The notes under the pieces: model-generated
Told to the model about the DNA's origin: nothing
Database searches by the model: none
Seen by the model: only the letters and a program-made list of their open reading frames with translations
Shown: positions 38,775 through 47,924 of the stretch, piece by piece
Layout of the letters: each line of letters starts with the position of its first letter
How positions within the stretch are numbered: the first letter of the stretch is position 1
Assembly: GCF_004792295.1 (NCBI RefSeq)
Contig: NZ_SRRY01000001.1
Coordinates: 1,436,501-1,500,500 of the forward strand
Length of the DNA: 64,000 nt
Direction: 5' to 3'
Origin: Pseudoalteromonas sp. MEBiC 03607
GTDB lineage: Bacteria > Pseudomonadota > Gammaproteobacteria > Enterobacterales > Alteromonadaceae
Translations under genes and position numbers: made by a program

Positions 38775-39662
38775 CTAGAGCGTTAACCTTGGTGCAATAA
38801 AGTCTAAAAACGCTAATACTCGTGATGACACACCGCTGTTTTGGTAATACACCGCATGCACTTTTTCGCGGCGATTAGGGCTCAGTACCTCGCCTTCAAG
38901 CACTTTTACTAAACGGCCTGCTTTTAAATCTTCGTTGATCATAAATTCCGACAACAAGGTAATACCATGACCTTTAATACAAAGCTGGCGTACAGTTTCA
39001 CCACTTGATGCACTGATTGAAAATTTAAGGTCTAAAGGCGTGGTTAGCGGCCAGTGATTTAAATGCGGCGCATCGGTAAAACCAATAAGCTGGTGCAAGG
39101 CTAAGTCAGTTAGCTCATCTAATGGCGGTGCCGCTTTTAAATAGTCAGGGCTTGCAACGAGCTGTAACTTACTGATTCCCAAAGTGCGTGCATGCAAGTT
39201 TGAGTCAGCAAGTTCGCCAATACGAATAGCAATATCGGTTTTATGCTCAAGTAAATCGATAATGTTGTCGTGGCTGGTGATCTCAAGTTTTATGTCAGGA
39301 TAAGCTTGGTTAAAGGCTTTTAAATGTGGTGCTAATTGGTGAAACACAAATGGACTTGCGGCATCGACTCTTAATTTTCCTGATGGCGCACAGTGCAATA
39401 GCTTTAAGGCCTCTTCGCCTTGTGCGAGCTGACTCAGTGCTTCTCTAGCATAGCCTAAAAATAACTGACCTTCTTCGGTTAGCTCAATGCGCCTTGTGGT
39501 GCGATTGAATAAAGTGACGTCTAAGGATTTTTCGAGCCGAGTTACCGCCCGTGATATTTTTGCTACTTGTTCATCCAAGGCATTGGCTGCACTTGAGAAA
39601 CCACCGGTATCAACCACGCTAATAAATGCTTCTAAATCTTGGGTGTTGGAGATCACGCTCAT
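38775..39662 (-). CDS. LysR family transcriptional regulator
   Basis: A 295-residue LysR-type regulator. The N-terminal winged helix (DLEAFISVVDTGGFSSAANAL, given as FISVVDTGGFSSAANALD to show the motif) is followed by SRAVTRLEKSLDVTLFNRTTR, of which VTRLEKSLDVTLFNRTTR is the recognition part. The C-terminal periplasmic-binding-like effector domain starts at about residue 90. It is similar to regulators of quinone- or electrophile-responsive genes. It sits between the reductase and the divergent MFS exporter, and matching palindromes flank it on both sides, so it probably controls both. Confidence 0.9.
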   Translation of the reverse strand: MSVISNTQDLEAFISVVDTGGFSSAANALDEQVAKISRAVTRLEKSLDVTLFNRTTRRIELTEEGQLFLGYAREALSQLAQGEEALKLLHCAPSGKLRVDAASPFVFHQLAPHLKAFNQAYPDIKLEITSHDNIIDLLEHKTDIAIRIGELADSNLHARTLGISKLQLVASPDYLKAAPPLDELTDLALHQLIGFTDAPHLNHWPLTTPLDLKFSISASSGETVRQLCIKGHGITLLSEFMINEDLKAGRLVKVLEGEVLSPNRREKVHAVYYQNSGVSSRVLAFLDFIAPRLTL

Positions 39663-39681
39663 GGCTTTACCTTTTCATTTT

Positions 39682-39700
39682 TGACAAAAGTATTTTGTCA
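39682..39700. promoter_or_regulatory. LysR-type operator between lysR and the MFS gene
   Basis: TGACAAAA-gta-TTTTGTCA is a perfect 8-3-8 inverted repeat with the T-N11-A core of LysR sites. It lies 20 bp before lysR and 73 bp before the exporter. Confidence 0.65.
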
Positions 39701-39772
39701 CTACTGCTATTTTTTGCAAATTTAATTTTAGCCACAATAGCCGCACTTTCAAAATTAAATAGAGGATTTGTG

Positions 39773-40954
39773 ATGCCAATAGCATTACTAGCGTTGACTC
39801 TCAGTGCGTTTGCCATAGGCACCACTGAGTTTGTGATTGTCGGCTTAGTGCCAACTATTGCTGATGATTTAGCGGTTTCGTTACCGAGTGCCGGGCTACT
39901 TGTAAGCTTGTATGCTTTGGGTGTTGCGGTGGGGGCGCCAGTATTAACTGCGCTAACAGGGCGATGGAATCGAAAACATGTATTACTTAGCTTAATGAGC
40001 CTATTTGTAATCGGTAATTTACTGGCTTGGCAAGCACCTAGTTATGGCAGTTTGATCACAGCAAGGATTCTAACTGGTCTTGCCCATGGGGTGTTTTTCT
40101 CAATTGGTTCAACCATCGCAACAGGGCTTGTCAGTAAAGATAAAGAAGCCAGTGCTATTGCGATTATGTTTACTGGTTTAACGGTTGCATTGGTAACCGG
40201 TGTGCCATTAGGGACTTGGATTGGTCAGCACTTTGGTTGGCGAGCGACCTTTTTAGTGGTGTCTTTACTGGGCATAATTGCACTTGTTGGTAGCGCATTT
40301 TTAATTCCGAGCAACTTAAAGCAAAGTAAACCGGCTACTTTGAGTGAGCAATTAAAAGTAATGGTGCAACCTAGGCTTTTACTGGTGTATTTGATGACCA
40401 TACTTGGTTATGGCGGCACATTTACTGCTTTTACCTATTTAGCGCCCATTTTAGAGCAGCAAACTGGATTTGCATCAGCCACTATTAGCTTAATCATGCT
40501 GGTATATGGGGTATCGGTTGCTGTTGGTAATATTTACGGTGGTAAGTTAGCCGATAAAAAAGGCACCATTAGTGCGCTGACTATTATCTTTAGTGCTTTG
40601 AGTATTGTGCTGTTGGTGCTGACCTTTACCATGCAAACTAAAGTCGCTGCGGTACTGACCATACTTGTATGGGGGGCATTTGCGTTTGGTAATGTGCCTG
40701 GGCTGCAAGTTTATGTGGTTAAACTTGCCGAAAAGTTTACACCCAATGCCGTCGATGTGGCCTCTGGGTTAAACATTGCTGCGTTTAATATCGGTATTGC
40801 GCTGGGCTCAGTGTTAGGTGGCATTGTCGTGGAAAACTACTCATTGCAAGACACTGCTTGGATTGGCGCTATCATCAGTTTAGCTGCGTTAATTGCAACT
40901 CGTTACAGCGGTTATTTAGATAAACGTGAGATCATAAAGCCACAAACAGCTTAA
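39773..40954 (+). CDS. MFS exporter (AraJ/YdhP-like)
   Basis: A 393-residue, 12-helix major facilitator exporter of the drug/sugar efflux type. The start MPIALLALTLSAFAIGTTEF and the GLVPTIADDL block are standard for the YdhP/AraJ branch. Signature loops include LTGRWNRKHVLL and the VPLGTWIGQHFGWRATF motif of proton-coupled antiporters. The ATG at 39773 is chosen because agagga lies upstream; the longer frame runs back into lysR. Substrate unknown; control by the divergent LysR regulator suggests export of an electrophile or its product. Confidence 0.88.
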   Translation: MPIALLALTLSAFAIGTTEFVIVGLVPTIADDLAVSLPSAGLLVSLYALGVAVGAPVLTALTGRWNRKHVLLSLMSLFVIGNLLAWQAPSYGSLITARILTGLAHGVFFSIGSTIATGLVSKDKEASAIAIMFTGLTVALVTGVPLGTWIGQHFGWRATFLVVSLLGIIALVGSAFLIPSNLKQSKPATLSEQLKVMVQPRLLLVYLMTILGYGGTFTAFTYLAPILEQQTGFASATISLIMLVYGVSVAVGNIYGGKLADKKGTISALTIIFSALSIVLLVLTFTMQTKVAAVLTILVWGAFAFGNVPGLQVYVVKLAEKFTPNAVDVASGLNIAAFNIGIALGSVLGGIVVENYSLQDTAWIGAIISLAALIATRYSGYLDKREIIKPQTA

Positions 40955-41043
40955 AACTAAATTGTTGATAGTTCGGTGCTTTGTCGTTATTTTAGGTTTG
41001 TAGTTTGATTATTAGTCATTAACTAAAACCACAAGGAATAACG

Positions 41044-41511
41044 ATGAAGCCCCTTTATTTTCTAGCTATTTGCTTGCTAAGCACATTTAGCAGCCAAGCA
41101 AAGCAAGCTAACCCAGAGCTCACAGCATTAGCACAGCAGTACTTTAATACCATGGTTGCAACACAAGCACCTAATGCGACTAAAAAAGAGTTAGAAGCTT
41201 TTTTAGCTTTATTAACTGACGATGTAGCAAATCAACACTTACCTTATCAAACCGATGATTCAAGAGAACCAGATGGTAAAGCCATGATGCGTAAAGGCAT
41301 GACTTTTTACCTTGGTGCGCACACTGAATACCAAGCAAACTTACTCGATACCTTTATTTTTAATGATTCTGCCATTGCTTTACGTTATACCCATCATGCT
41401 AAAGGTATACACCCGCAAAACCAGCAAGAAATTGAATACACGCAAACCATTATGGATGTGCTCGAAATCGAAGATGGCAAGATAGCGGTGATTCGTAAAT
41501 ACCACGAATGA
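41044..41511 (+). CDS. Exported NTF2/SnoaL-like protein
   Basis: A 155-residue protein with a signal peptide (about residues 1-19, ending SQA) and a fold that resembles the SnoaL/NTF2-like superfamily: an N-terminal helix LTALAQQYFNTMVA, a helix with FLALLTDDVANQHLPY, and C-terminal strands ending IAVIRKYHE. Members can be small-molecule isomerases or just binding domains, so no reaction is claimed. It follows the exporter by 89 bp with a cacaaggaataac site before the ATG. Confidence 0.65.
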   Translation: MKPLYFLAICLLSTFSSQAKQANPELTALAQQYFNTMVATQAPNATKKELEAFLALLTDDVANQHLPYQTDDSREPDGKAMMRKGMTFYLGAHTEYQANLLDTFIFNDSAIALRYTHHAKGIHPQNQQEIEYTQTIMDVLEIEDGKIAVIRKYHE

Positions 41512-41538
41512 ACTTAGCTTAACTTTTAGCCTAACATG

Positions 41539-41562
41539 AGCGCTTTTATAAGCGCTTTTTTA
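41539..41562 (+). terminator. Terminator after the NTF2-like gene
   Basis: The stem agcgctt (41539-41545) pairs with aagcgct (41550-41556) around TTTA, and six T follow. The AT-rich stretch from here to betI (about 240 bp) shows only the palindrome listed next. Confidence 0.8.
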
Positions 41563-41778
41563 TTAAAAATACGCCTGCAATAAATTTTCTCTTTTTTCCA
41601 CATTTCAGCTTAAATTCATACTTTTTAGGCTTTATTTTGAATAAATTTAAAACTTTTTTATATTTCAGATAATAAACGTAAGAACAGTGGGTTAGCTTAA
41701 CTTACGAGTGTAGCTTTGCGGTTGTTTACAATTTGTCAACCTTGAATTGCCATGCTCATTACCTTAACCTTTATTTTA

Positions 41779-41792
41779 ATTGAACGTTCAAT
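41779..41792. promoter_or_regulatory. Predicted BetI operator
   Basis: ATTGAACGTTCAAT is a perfect 14-bp palindrome 12 bp before the betI start. It suits a TetR-family repressor, and its ATTGAACGT half resembles the known BetI site of enterobacteria. BetI normally releases its operator in the presence of choline. Confidence 0.7.
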
Positions 41793-41804
41793 CAATAAAA
41801 AATT

Positions 41805-42395
41805 ATGCCGAAAGTTGGAATGGAACCTGTTCGTCGTCAGCAGTTAATTGACGCCACAATAGAGTCGGTTGCAGAGCTTGGTTTGCAAGGCACCACCATA
41901 AATAGCATTAGTAAAAAGGCAGGCTTATCGTCTGGCATTATCAGTCATTATTTTGGTGGTAAGCAGGGCTTAATTGAAGCCACTGTGCGTTATTTATTGA
42001 CGAGTTTAAAGCAAGCTCTGATGAATCAAGTAACGCCGCATACTAGCCCAGAGCAACGATTAATGTTTATCGTTGAAGCAAACTTTTCGCGCATTCAGCA
42101 GCAAAGCAACAACACCAAAACTTGGTTGAGCTTTTGGGCGCATTCAATGCACGACGCCCAGTTGCATCGCTTACAAAACGTAAATAGTAAACGTTTATTT
42201 AGTAACTTATTAAGCTCATTCAAACAGTTAATGAGCGATAACGATGCCAATTTATCTGCTGAGCTAAGTGCAGCCATGATCGATGGTTTATGGCTAAGAG
42301 CCGTATTAAGTAAGTCAGACCAAGATCAATTCGAACATTGTGAGCGATTAGCCAAAGACTATATTCGCTCACTGATAAAACAGTATGGAGCCTAA
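41805..42395 (+). CDS. betI: TetR-family choline-responsive repressor BetI
   Basis: A 196-residue TetR regulator matching Bet[20 protein letters not shown], then the helix-turn-helix in [20 protein letters not shown] and a helical ligand domain. It represses the choline oxidation genes until choline is present. It starts the bet operon with a perfect palindrome just upstream and is followed directly by betB, whose Shine-Dalgarno lies inside the betI 3' end. Confidence 0.93.
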   Translation: MPKVGMEPVRRQQLIDATIESVAELGLQGTTINSISKKAGLSSGIISHYFGGKQGLIEATVRYLLTSLKQALMNQVTPHTSPEQRLMFIVEANFSRIQQQSNNTKTWLSFWAHSMHDAQLHRLQNVNSKRLFSNLLSSFKQLMSDNDANLSAELSAAMIDGLWLRAVLSKSDQDQFEHCERLAKDYIRSLIKQYGA

Positions 42396-42396
42396 A

Positions 42397-43860
42397 ATGA
42401 CCACACCTGTTTACGAAAATTTTATTAATGGCCATTTTTTAAAGAATCAAACTGGCGATACCTTTGCAGTTAAGAATCCTGCAACGGATGAAGTGATTTA
42501 TCATGTTGAAATCGCTGATGAGTTTATTCAAAACGCGGCAATCGAAAGCGCAAAACAAGGGTTTGCAGCATGGTCTGCAATGACGCCAATTGAGCGTAGC
42601 CGTATTTTATTAAAAGCCGTGGCAATCTTACGCGAACGTAACGATGAGCTGGCAAAAGTAGAAGTACTTGATACGGGTAAGCCTTGGCAAGAAGCTGAGT
42701 GTGTTGATGTTGAAACTGGCGCCGATGTTATCGAATATTTTGCTGGTCTTGCGCCTGCGCAAGTGGGTCAGCAACAAATGGTTGGCAATGACTTTTACTA
42801 CACACGTAAAGAGCCTTTAGGTATCTGTGCCGGTATTGGTGCATGGAACTACCCACTACAAATTGCGTGTTGGAAATCAGGCCCAGCACTGGCTGCGGGT
42901 AATGCGGTTATTTTCAAACCTTCAGAAGAAACACCACTTGGCGCAATTAAACTTGCAGAGATTTTCATCGAAGCGGGTGTACCTGCTGGCGTATTTAACG
43001 TTGTGCAAGGCGCTGCTGAAGTAGGGCAATGGTTAACAGCAAACCCAAATATTGAAAAAGTGTCGTTCACTGGTGAAGTAGGCACAGGCAAAAAAGTGAT
43101 GGCAAGCGCTGCCGGTTCACTGAAAGATGTGACCATGGAGCTTGGCGGTAAGTCGCCGTTACTAGTATTTGATGATGCCGATGTATCGCAAGCTGTTAGT
43201 GCGGCAATGCTAGGTAATTTTTATACGCAAGGTGAAATCTGCACTAACTGTACGCGCATTTATGTGCACAAAAATGTTTATCAGCAGTTTATTGATGAGC
43301 TGAAAACACGCACTGAGCAAAATATTATTGCTGGCGACCCAATGGATCCTGAGGTGAATTTAGGGGCGCTTATCTCTAAAAAGCATCAAGAGCTTGTACT
43401 TGGCTATATCGATAAAGGTATTCAAGAAGGCGCAACCTTATTAACCGGCGGTAAGGCACTATCACCAGCATCTGCGCCAAACGGTTACTTTGTGGAGCCG
43501 ACCGTTTTTGTCGACTGTAAAGACGACATGACCATAGTTAAAGAAGAGATCTTTGGCCCAGTAATGAGTGTGTTGGTGTTTGATGATGAAGATGACGTTA
43601 TTCAGCGTGCAAACGATACCCACCTAGGCTTAGCCGCAGGCGTGTTCACAAAAGATATTCAGCGCGCACACCGCGTGATCCATCAATTACAAGCCGGTAT
43701 TTGTTGGATAAACAGCTATGGTAATTCACCTGCTGAAATGCCTGTAGGTGGTTACAAGCAATCAGGTATTGGCCGTGAAAACGGTATCGAAACTTTAGAT
43801 CACTATACCCAAACTAAATCGATTTATGTGGGTATGAGCAATATAGAGAGTCCATTTTAA
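42397..43860 (+). CDS. betB: Betaine aldehyde dehydrogenase
   Basis: A 487-residue NAD-dependent aldehyde dehydrogenase that turns betaine aldehyde into glycine betaine. The general base Glu is in [12 protein letters not shown] (about residue 248) and the nucleophile Cys in [10 protein letters not shown] (about 282). The ATG at 42397 is favoured because ggag precedes it within the betI end; the family start also fits. It overlaps betA by one base (TAATG). Confidence 0.94.
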   Translation: MTTPVYENFINGHFLKNQTGDTFAVKNPATDEVIYHVEIADEFIQNAAIESAKQGFAAWSAMTPIERSRILLKAVAILRERNDELAKVEVLDTGKPWQEAECVDVETGADVIEYFAGLAPAQVGQQQMVGNDFYYTRKEPLGICAGIGAWNYPLQIACWKSGPALAAGNAVIFKPSEETPLGAIKLAEIFIEAGVPAGVFNVVQGAAEVGQWLTANPNIEKVSFTGEVGTGKKVMASAAGSLKDVTMELGGKSPLLVFDDADVSQAVSAAMLGNFYTQGEICTNCTRIYVHKNVYQQFIDELKTRTEQNIIAGDPMDPEVNLGALISKKHQELVLGYIDKGIQEGATLLTGGKALSPASAPNGYFVEPTVFVDCKDDMTIVKEEIFGPVMSVLVFDDEDDVIQRANDTHLGLAAGVFTKDIQRAHRVIHQLQAGICWINSYGNSPAEMPVGGYKQSGIGRENGIETLDHYTQTKSIYVGMSNIESPF

Positions 43861-45530
43861 TGAGTACACAGAACTATGATTACATCATAGTCGGTGCTGG
43901 CTCAGCAGGCTGCGTGTTGGCAAACCGACTATCAGCAGACCCTTCTAATAAGGTGTTATTACTTGAAACGGGTGGTAGCGATAAAAGCATTTTTATAAAG
44001 ATGCCTACCGCGCTATCAATCCCAATGAATACTGACAAATATGCATGGCAATTTCATACCGAGCCAGAGCCGTATTTAGATAACCGTCAAATGCACTGCC
44101 CACGCGGTAAAGTGTTAGGTGGCTCATCATCGATTAACGGCATGGTGTATGTACGTGGTCATGCCAAAGATTTTGATGAGTGGCAGCAACATGGTGCTAA
44201 TGGCTGGGATTACCAAGCTTGTTTACCGTATTTTAAACGTGCTGAATCATTCTATTTAGGTGGTAACAACTACCGTGGCGATAACGGCCCATTAGGGGTT
44301 AATAACGGTAATGAAATGGCTAACCCGCTTTATAAAGCCTTTATCAAAGCGGGCCAACAAGCAGGTTATGCGCATACTGATGACTACAATGCAGCCCAGC
44401 AAGAAGGTTTTGGGCCAATGCATATGACAGTTAAAGACGGTGTAAGAAGCTCTGCTAGCCGTGAGTATTTAGACCCAGTTAAGTCACGTAAAAACCTAAC
44501 GCTAGTCACCGGTGCCTTAGCTGAAAAAGTATTGCTAGAAGGCAAAAAAGCCGTTGGTGTTGAGTATTCAGTATCTGGCTCTAAGCAGCAAGCATTTGCA
44601 GCTAAAGACGTTATTTTAAGTGCGGGTCCAATTGGGTCACCGCATATTCTGCAACTATCAGGTATTGGTGATAAAGACATCCTGAGCGAAGCGGGTGTTG
44701 AGGTTAAACATCACTTACCAGGTGTTGGCCAAAACTTACAAGATCACTTGGAGTTTTATTTCCAATATAAGTGTAAGCAACCAATTACTTTAAACGGCAA
44801 GTTAGGTCTTGTTTCAAAAGGACTAATTGGTGCTCGTTGGTTACTAAACCGCTCAGGTTTAGGGGCAACGAATCACTTTGAATCATGTGCATTTATTCGT
44901 TCAAAACCGGGCGTTGAATGGCCAGATATTCAGTATCACTTTTTACCAGCTGCAATTCGTTACGACGGTAAAAGTGCCTTTGATGGTCATGGTTTCCAAG
45001 TTCATGTTGGGCATAACAAACCAAAAAGCCGTGGTGCAGTAACGATTAAGTCAGCGGATCCTCAGGTTGCGCCTAAGATCCAATTTAACTACTTACAGCA
45101 TAAAGATGACATTGAAGGCTTTAGAGCTTGCGTACGTCTAACTCGCGAGATTATTGAGCAAAGTGCGTTTGATGAATATCGCGATGGTGAAATTCAACCC
45201 GGTAAAGATGTTCAAAGCGATGAAGAAATCGATGCTTTTGTTCGTCAAGCGGTTGAGAGTGCTTACCATCCGTCATGTTCGTGCAAGATGGGTGAAGATG
45301 AGATGGCCGTGGTTAACTCGAAAACTCAAGTACACGGTATCGAAGGTTTACGGGTTGTGGATTCATCTATCTTCCCAACCGTTCCAAACGGTAATTTAAA
45401 TGCGCCAACCATTATGGTGGCAGAAAAAGCGGCTGACCACATTTTAGGTAAGCCTTTATTATCGGCATCAACTGCAGATGTTGCCATGGAAAAACAATGG
45501 CAATCAACGCAGCGTAGTTCGGAGATCTAA
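43860..45530 (+). CDS. betA: Choline dehydrogenase
   Basis: A 556-residue GMC flavoprotein oxidising choline to betaine aldehyde. The FAD fold is [18 protein letters not shown] at the N-terminus, GMC signature 1 is [20 protein letters not shown], shown in part as [14 protein letters not shown], and the active His is in [11 protein letters not shown] (about residue 468). [20 protein letters not shown] is also conserved. Electrons go to the quinone pool. It overlaps betB by one base and precedes two hairpins. Confidence 0.95.
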   Translation: MSTQNYDYIIVGAGSAGCVLANRLSADPSNKVLLLETGGSDKSIFIKMPTALSIPMNTDKYAWQFHTEPEPYLDNRQMHCPRGKVLGGSSSINGMVYVRGHAKDFDEWQQHGANGWDYQACLPYFKRAESFYLGGNNYRGDNGPLGVNNGNEMANPLYKAFIKAGQQAGYAHTDDYNAAQQEGFGPMHMTVKDGVRSSASREYLDPVKSRKNLTLVTGALAEKVLLEGKKAVGVEYSVSGSKQQAFAAKDVILSAGPIGSPHILQLSGIGDKDILSEAGVEVKHHLPGVGQNLQDHLEFYFQYKCKQPITLNGKLGLVSKGLIGARWLLNRSGLGATNHFESCAFIRSKPGVEWPDIQYHFLPAAIRYDGKSAFDGHGFQVHVGHNKPKSRGAVTIKSADPQVAPKIQFNYLQHKDDIEGFRACVRLTREIIEQSAFDEYRDGEIQPGKDVQSDEEIDAFVRQAVESAYHPSCSCKMGEDEMAVVNSKTQVHGIEGLRVVDSSIFPTVPNGNLNAPTIMVAEKAADHILGKPLLSASTADVAMEKQWQSTQRSSEI

Positions 45531-45539
45531 TAAGGCCAC

Positions 45540-45596
45540 CCGCAGTTTCGGCTGTGGGGCTTGCAGTGGCGCGCATCACGAGTTGTTTGTGGTGCG
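45540..45596 (+). promoter_or_regulatory. Two hairpins in the betA-transporter spacer
   Basis: Stem ccgcag/ctgtgg (45540-45557) is followed by stem cgcatcac/gtggtgcg (45572-45596). Neither has a T-run, so they look like mRNA stability or processing elements that allow the upstream enzymes and the downstream transporter to be expressed unequally. Confidence 0.45.
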
Positions 45597-45625
45597 TTAA
45601 TGCGAGGAATAAAACTGGAGAAACA

Positions 45626-45676
45626 ATGAAGTATTATTACTTATTTTGGGGGGGTAACTATGACCTTTTGGCTTAG
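45626..45676 (+). CDS. Possible 16-codon leader ORF across a G7 tract
   Basis: A short ORF (MKYYYLFWGGNYDLLA) begins with an ATG that has a good ctggag site 6 bp before it. It runs through seven G (45648-45654) and overlaps the start of the BCCT-like gene in another frame. With one G less, its frame would join that gene. It could be a leader peptide that couples translation, or the true N-terminus in a phase-variable form. Expression is unproven. Confidence 0.35.
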   Translation: MKYYYLFWGGNYDLLA

Positions 45677-46877
45677 TGCTGGCATCATTTTTACCCTGTT
45701 AGCAATTGCGGTTATTTTATTTAAATGGGGTACGGTTAGGTGTGTTGGCGTCACACCGGTTAGAACGTTTACGTTCATTGCAATTTTATTTACATCGGGC
45801 CTAGATGTTGGCTTGATTATGTTTCCACTGACAGAGTTTGCAGGTTATGCAGACATAAAAGCAAGCCCAGAGTATGCGTTTGCCAATCCATTAGCCATCG
45901 AGTTTGGTTTTTGGGGCTTCTTGATCTGGGGATTTTATTTCCTTACGTGCTTTTATTTCTGTGTAATAGAACCCAAAGTAAAGTTCTTTGAAATTGCTTT
46001 GGTAAAACTAATTAATAACGTTGTTATTATTGGGACATGCGCATTTACTGCATTTTTACTGCTGTCGAATTTGCCTTGGTATTTACCGTCGCTCGGTGAT
46101 GGCGAGTCAATTATTCCGACATTCTACTTAATGGTGTTTGCAGCGATTTGTTTTGCTGTGTATTCAAGCACAGACATTAAGTATGTACGCTTTTTAAGTA
46201 TTTCGACTACTTGGTTGTTTATCGCTTTAATCACATTTATGTGGTTCGGTGCCTTTGTTGGGTCTGATGCACAAACATCAGCATTTGTTGATAACCTTAC
46301 GTTGATCGGTGGTTACTTTGGCAACATCAATGAGTTTGTATTACCACTGAATGATTACCATGCCTTCTACCTGTTTTGGTGGTTTGCTTGGAGTATTATG
46401 ATTGGTCAATTTACCTCGCGCTTTGTGGGTGGCTTAAAAACTTACCAAGTGCTGGCGGCTATGTTGATTTTCCCGTCTATTCCAATCGCTATCTGGTTTA
46501 GTGTTTTGTATCAATACCATGAAGCGGGTATTGCAACAGCAGGCTTGAAAAACATCGCTATGGTGTTTGTTGGTGTGGTGTTTGTGATCAACTCACTTGA
46601 TTCTTTGATCCGTTTATACACAGATAACCTAAACTTAACGGTGAAACGTTTTGGTAAGGTTAATTATATTGTCTTAAATGTGGTGGCGCTTTCGTTATTA
46701 ACCCTGCTGTTTAAGTTCGACTTTTTACAGATCCAATGGGTTGGCGCGCTAGTTATTGCGTTATTTTTCGGCTGTGCTGCCTTTATTGGCTACAGCAAGT
46801 TAAAAACAGTGAAAAATATCGAAGGTTCACCAAAAGACAATAAATTAGATTACACAAAAATAGAAACAGTTAGCTAA
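45660..46877 (+). CDS. Short BCCT-like transporter of the bet cluster
   Basis: A 405-residue membrane protein with about eleven hydrophobic segments. The block YLFWWFAWSIMIGQFTSRF (about residues 237-255) resembles the tryptophan-rich signature of betaine/choline/carnitine transporters, which are normally 500-680 residues. Its place after betA and before a porin suggests choline or betaine import. The gene is shorter than its family, perhaps a divergent clade rather than a truncation, since both ends look natural. The assigned ATG has GGGGGG 5 bp before it as the only ribosome-binding site. Confidence 0.7.
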   Translation: MTFWLSAGIIFTLLAIAVILFKWGTVRCVGVTPVRTFTFIAILFTSGLDVGLIMFPLTEFAGYADIKASPEYAFANPLAIEFGFWGFLIWGFYFLTCFYFCVIEPKVKFFEIALVKLINNVVIIGTCAFTAFLLLSNLPWYLPSLGDGESIIPTFYLMVFAAICFAVYSSTDIKYVRFLSISTTWLFIALITFMWFGAFVGSDAQTSAFVDNLTLIGGYFGNINEFVLPLNDYHAFYLFWWFAWSIMIGQFTSRFVGGLKTYQVLAAMLIFPSIPIAIWFSVLYQYHEAGIATAGLKNIAMVFVGVVFVINSLDSLIRLYTDNLNLTVKRFGKVNYIVLNVVALSLLTLLFKFDFLQIQWVGALVIALFFGCAAFIGYSKLKTVKNIEGSPKDNKLDYTKIETVS

Positions 46878-46888
46878 GGGAAACCAAC

Positions 46889-47596
46889 ATGACAACAAGA
46901 CAAACAGTATTAGCAGCAGCGTTGCCATTGGCATTACTATCGACATCAGCCATGGCTGACTTATCTACTACGGTTACATTGGCATCAGATTACACCTTCA
47001 ATGGTGTCAGCCAAACCATGAATGACCCAGCGATTCAAGGCAGCTTAGATTATGCCTTTGCAGATTCAGGTATGTATGTAGGTACGTGGGCTTCAAATGT
47101 AGATTTTGGCGATGGCACTGACATTGAATGGGATGCGTATTTTGGTAACTATGCTGAGTTAACGGATGCCCTTAGTGTTGATTATGGTATTGCTTACTAC
47201 TCTTACCACGGTGAAGATTACTCAAGCGATGGCAACTACCCAGAGGTGTATTCGAAATTTGGTTATGCCAGCAGCATTGGGCAAGTAGAGCTTAATTTTT
47301 GGTATACTTGGGACTATTTTGGTACTGGTGCAGGCCATTTAATTTACATGCTAGCGCACACATTTGAAGTAGCGCCAAACCATGCAATTCGTGCCAGCTT
47401 TGATGTATCTAATTCATTAGATGGCGATAAGTTTAGTTGGGATGGCAGCGATAAGTCATATAAGCATTATCGTCTAGCGTATCAAACGAGCTATGCAGGG
47501 TTTGATATTGAAATTGCAGGTGAGAATACCAGTATTGATTCTGAGTATGCAGACGAGCGAATTGTCGCGTCTATTTCGCGTAGCTTTGATTTGTAA
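46889..47596 (+). CDS. TorF-type putative porin
   Basis: A 235-residue outer-membrane protein with a signal peptide (ending AMA, about residue 23) and the Gcw_chp/TorF start DLSTTVTLASDYTFNGVSQT. Alternating hydrophobic strands and the C-terminal Phe-x-Leu end (SRSFDL) predict a beta-barrel. It is 11 bp after the BCCT-like gene, so it is probably co-expressed and could let choline or a related compound through the outer membrane. That substrate is inference from context. Confidence 0.82.
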   Translation: MTTRQTVLAAALPLALLSTSAMADLSTTVTLASDYTFNGVSQTMNDPAIQGSLDYAFADSGMYVGTWASNVDFGDGTDIEWDAYFGNYAELTDALSVDYGIAYYSYHGEDYSSDGNYPEVYSKFGYASSIGQVELNFWYTWDYFGTGAGHLIYMLAHTFEVAPNHAIRASFDVSNSLDGDKFSWDGSDKSYKHYRLAYQTSYAGFDIEIAGENTSIDSEYADERIVASISRSFDL

Positions 47597-47610
47597 GTAC
47601 TGCTTTAATA

Positions 47611-47642
47611 AAAAACGGCTAACCTTGGTTAGCCGTTTTTTT
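47611..47642 (+). terminator. Terminator of the bet operon
   Basis: A long stem aaaaacggctaacc (47611-47624) pairs with ggttagccgttttt (47627-47640) and ends in T. The symmetry allows use from either side; the small leftward gene ends at 47661. Confidence 0.88.
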
Positions 47643-47660
47643 ATGCCTAGAATCTGAAAG

Positions 47661-47876
47661 TTAAATCTCTTCGCCTTCGTGTTGCATCGCTAAATCATCA
47701 AGCTCTGCAAGAGTGTAATCAAAGCCACTGGTATCGACTTCGTAGCGTATTTTTACGCCATAACCCCCTTGGCAAAGACTCGCAGTAACTTTAGCCACTG
47801 ACCAGTGCTTAAGCTTGTTTAAAAACCGATTGGCGGTTTGCTGTGAGTCAAAGCGATAACTGACTTGCGATTCCAT
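47661..47876 (-). CDS. Small protein of unknown function
   Basis: A 71-residue protein that I do not recognise. It reads MESQVSYRFDSQQTANRFLN at the start and has a helix followed by strands (VTASLCQGGYGVKIRYEV), with one Cys and an acidic tail. It has no signal peptide or membrane segment. Length, composition and position between terminator and next gene support a real gene. Confidence 0.6.
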   Translation of the reverse strand: MESQVSYRFDSQQTANRFLNKLKHWSVAKVTASLCQGGYGVKIRYEVDTSGFDYTLAELDDLAMQHEGEEI

Positions 47877-47924
47877 CTTTTTTTTAGCCTAAAATTTTTT
47901 CGAGAGTGTATGAAATTGCTCTGT

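Noticed and set aside
39626..39772. N-terminal extension of the MFS exporter
   Set aside because: It runs back over the lysR start and the operator; the ATG at 39773 with agagga upstream fits the family.
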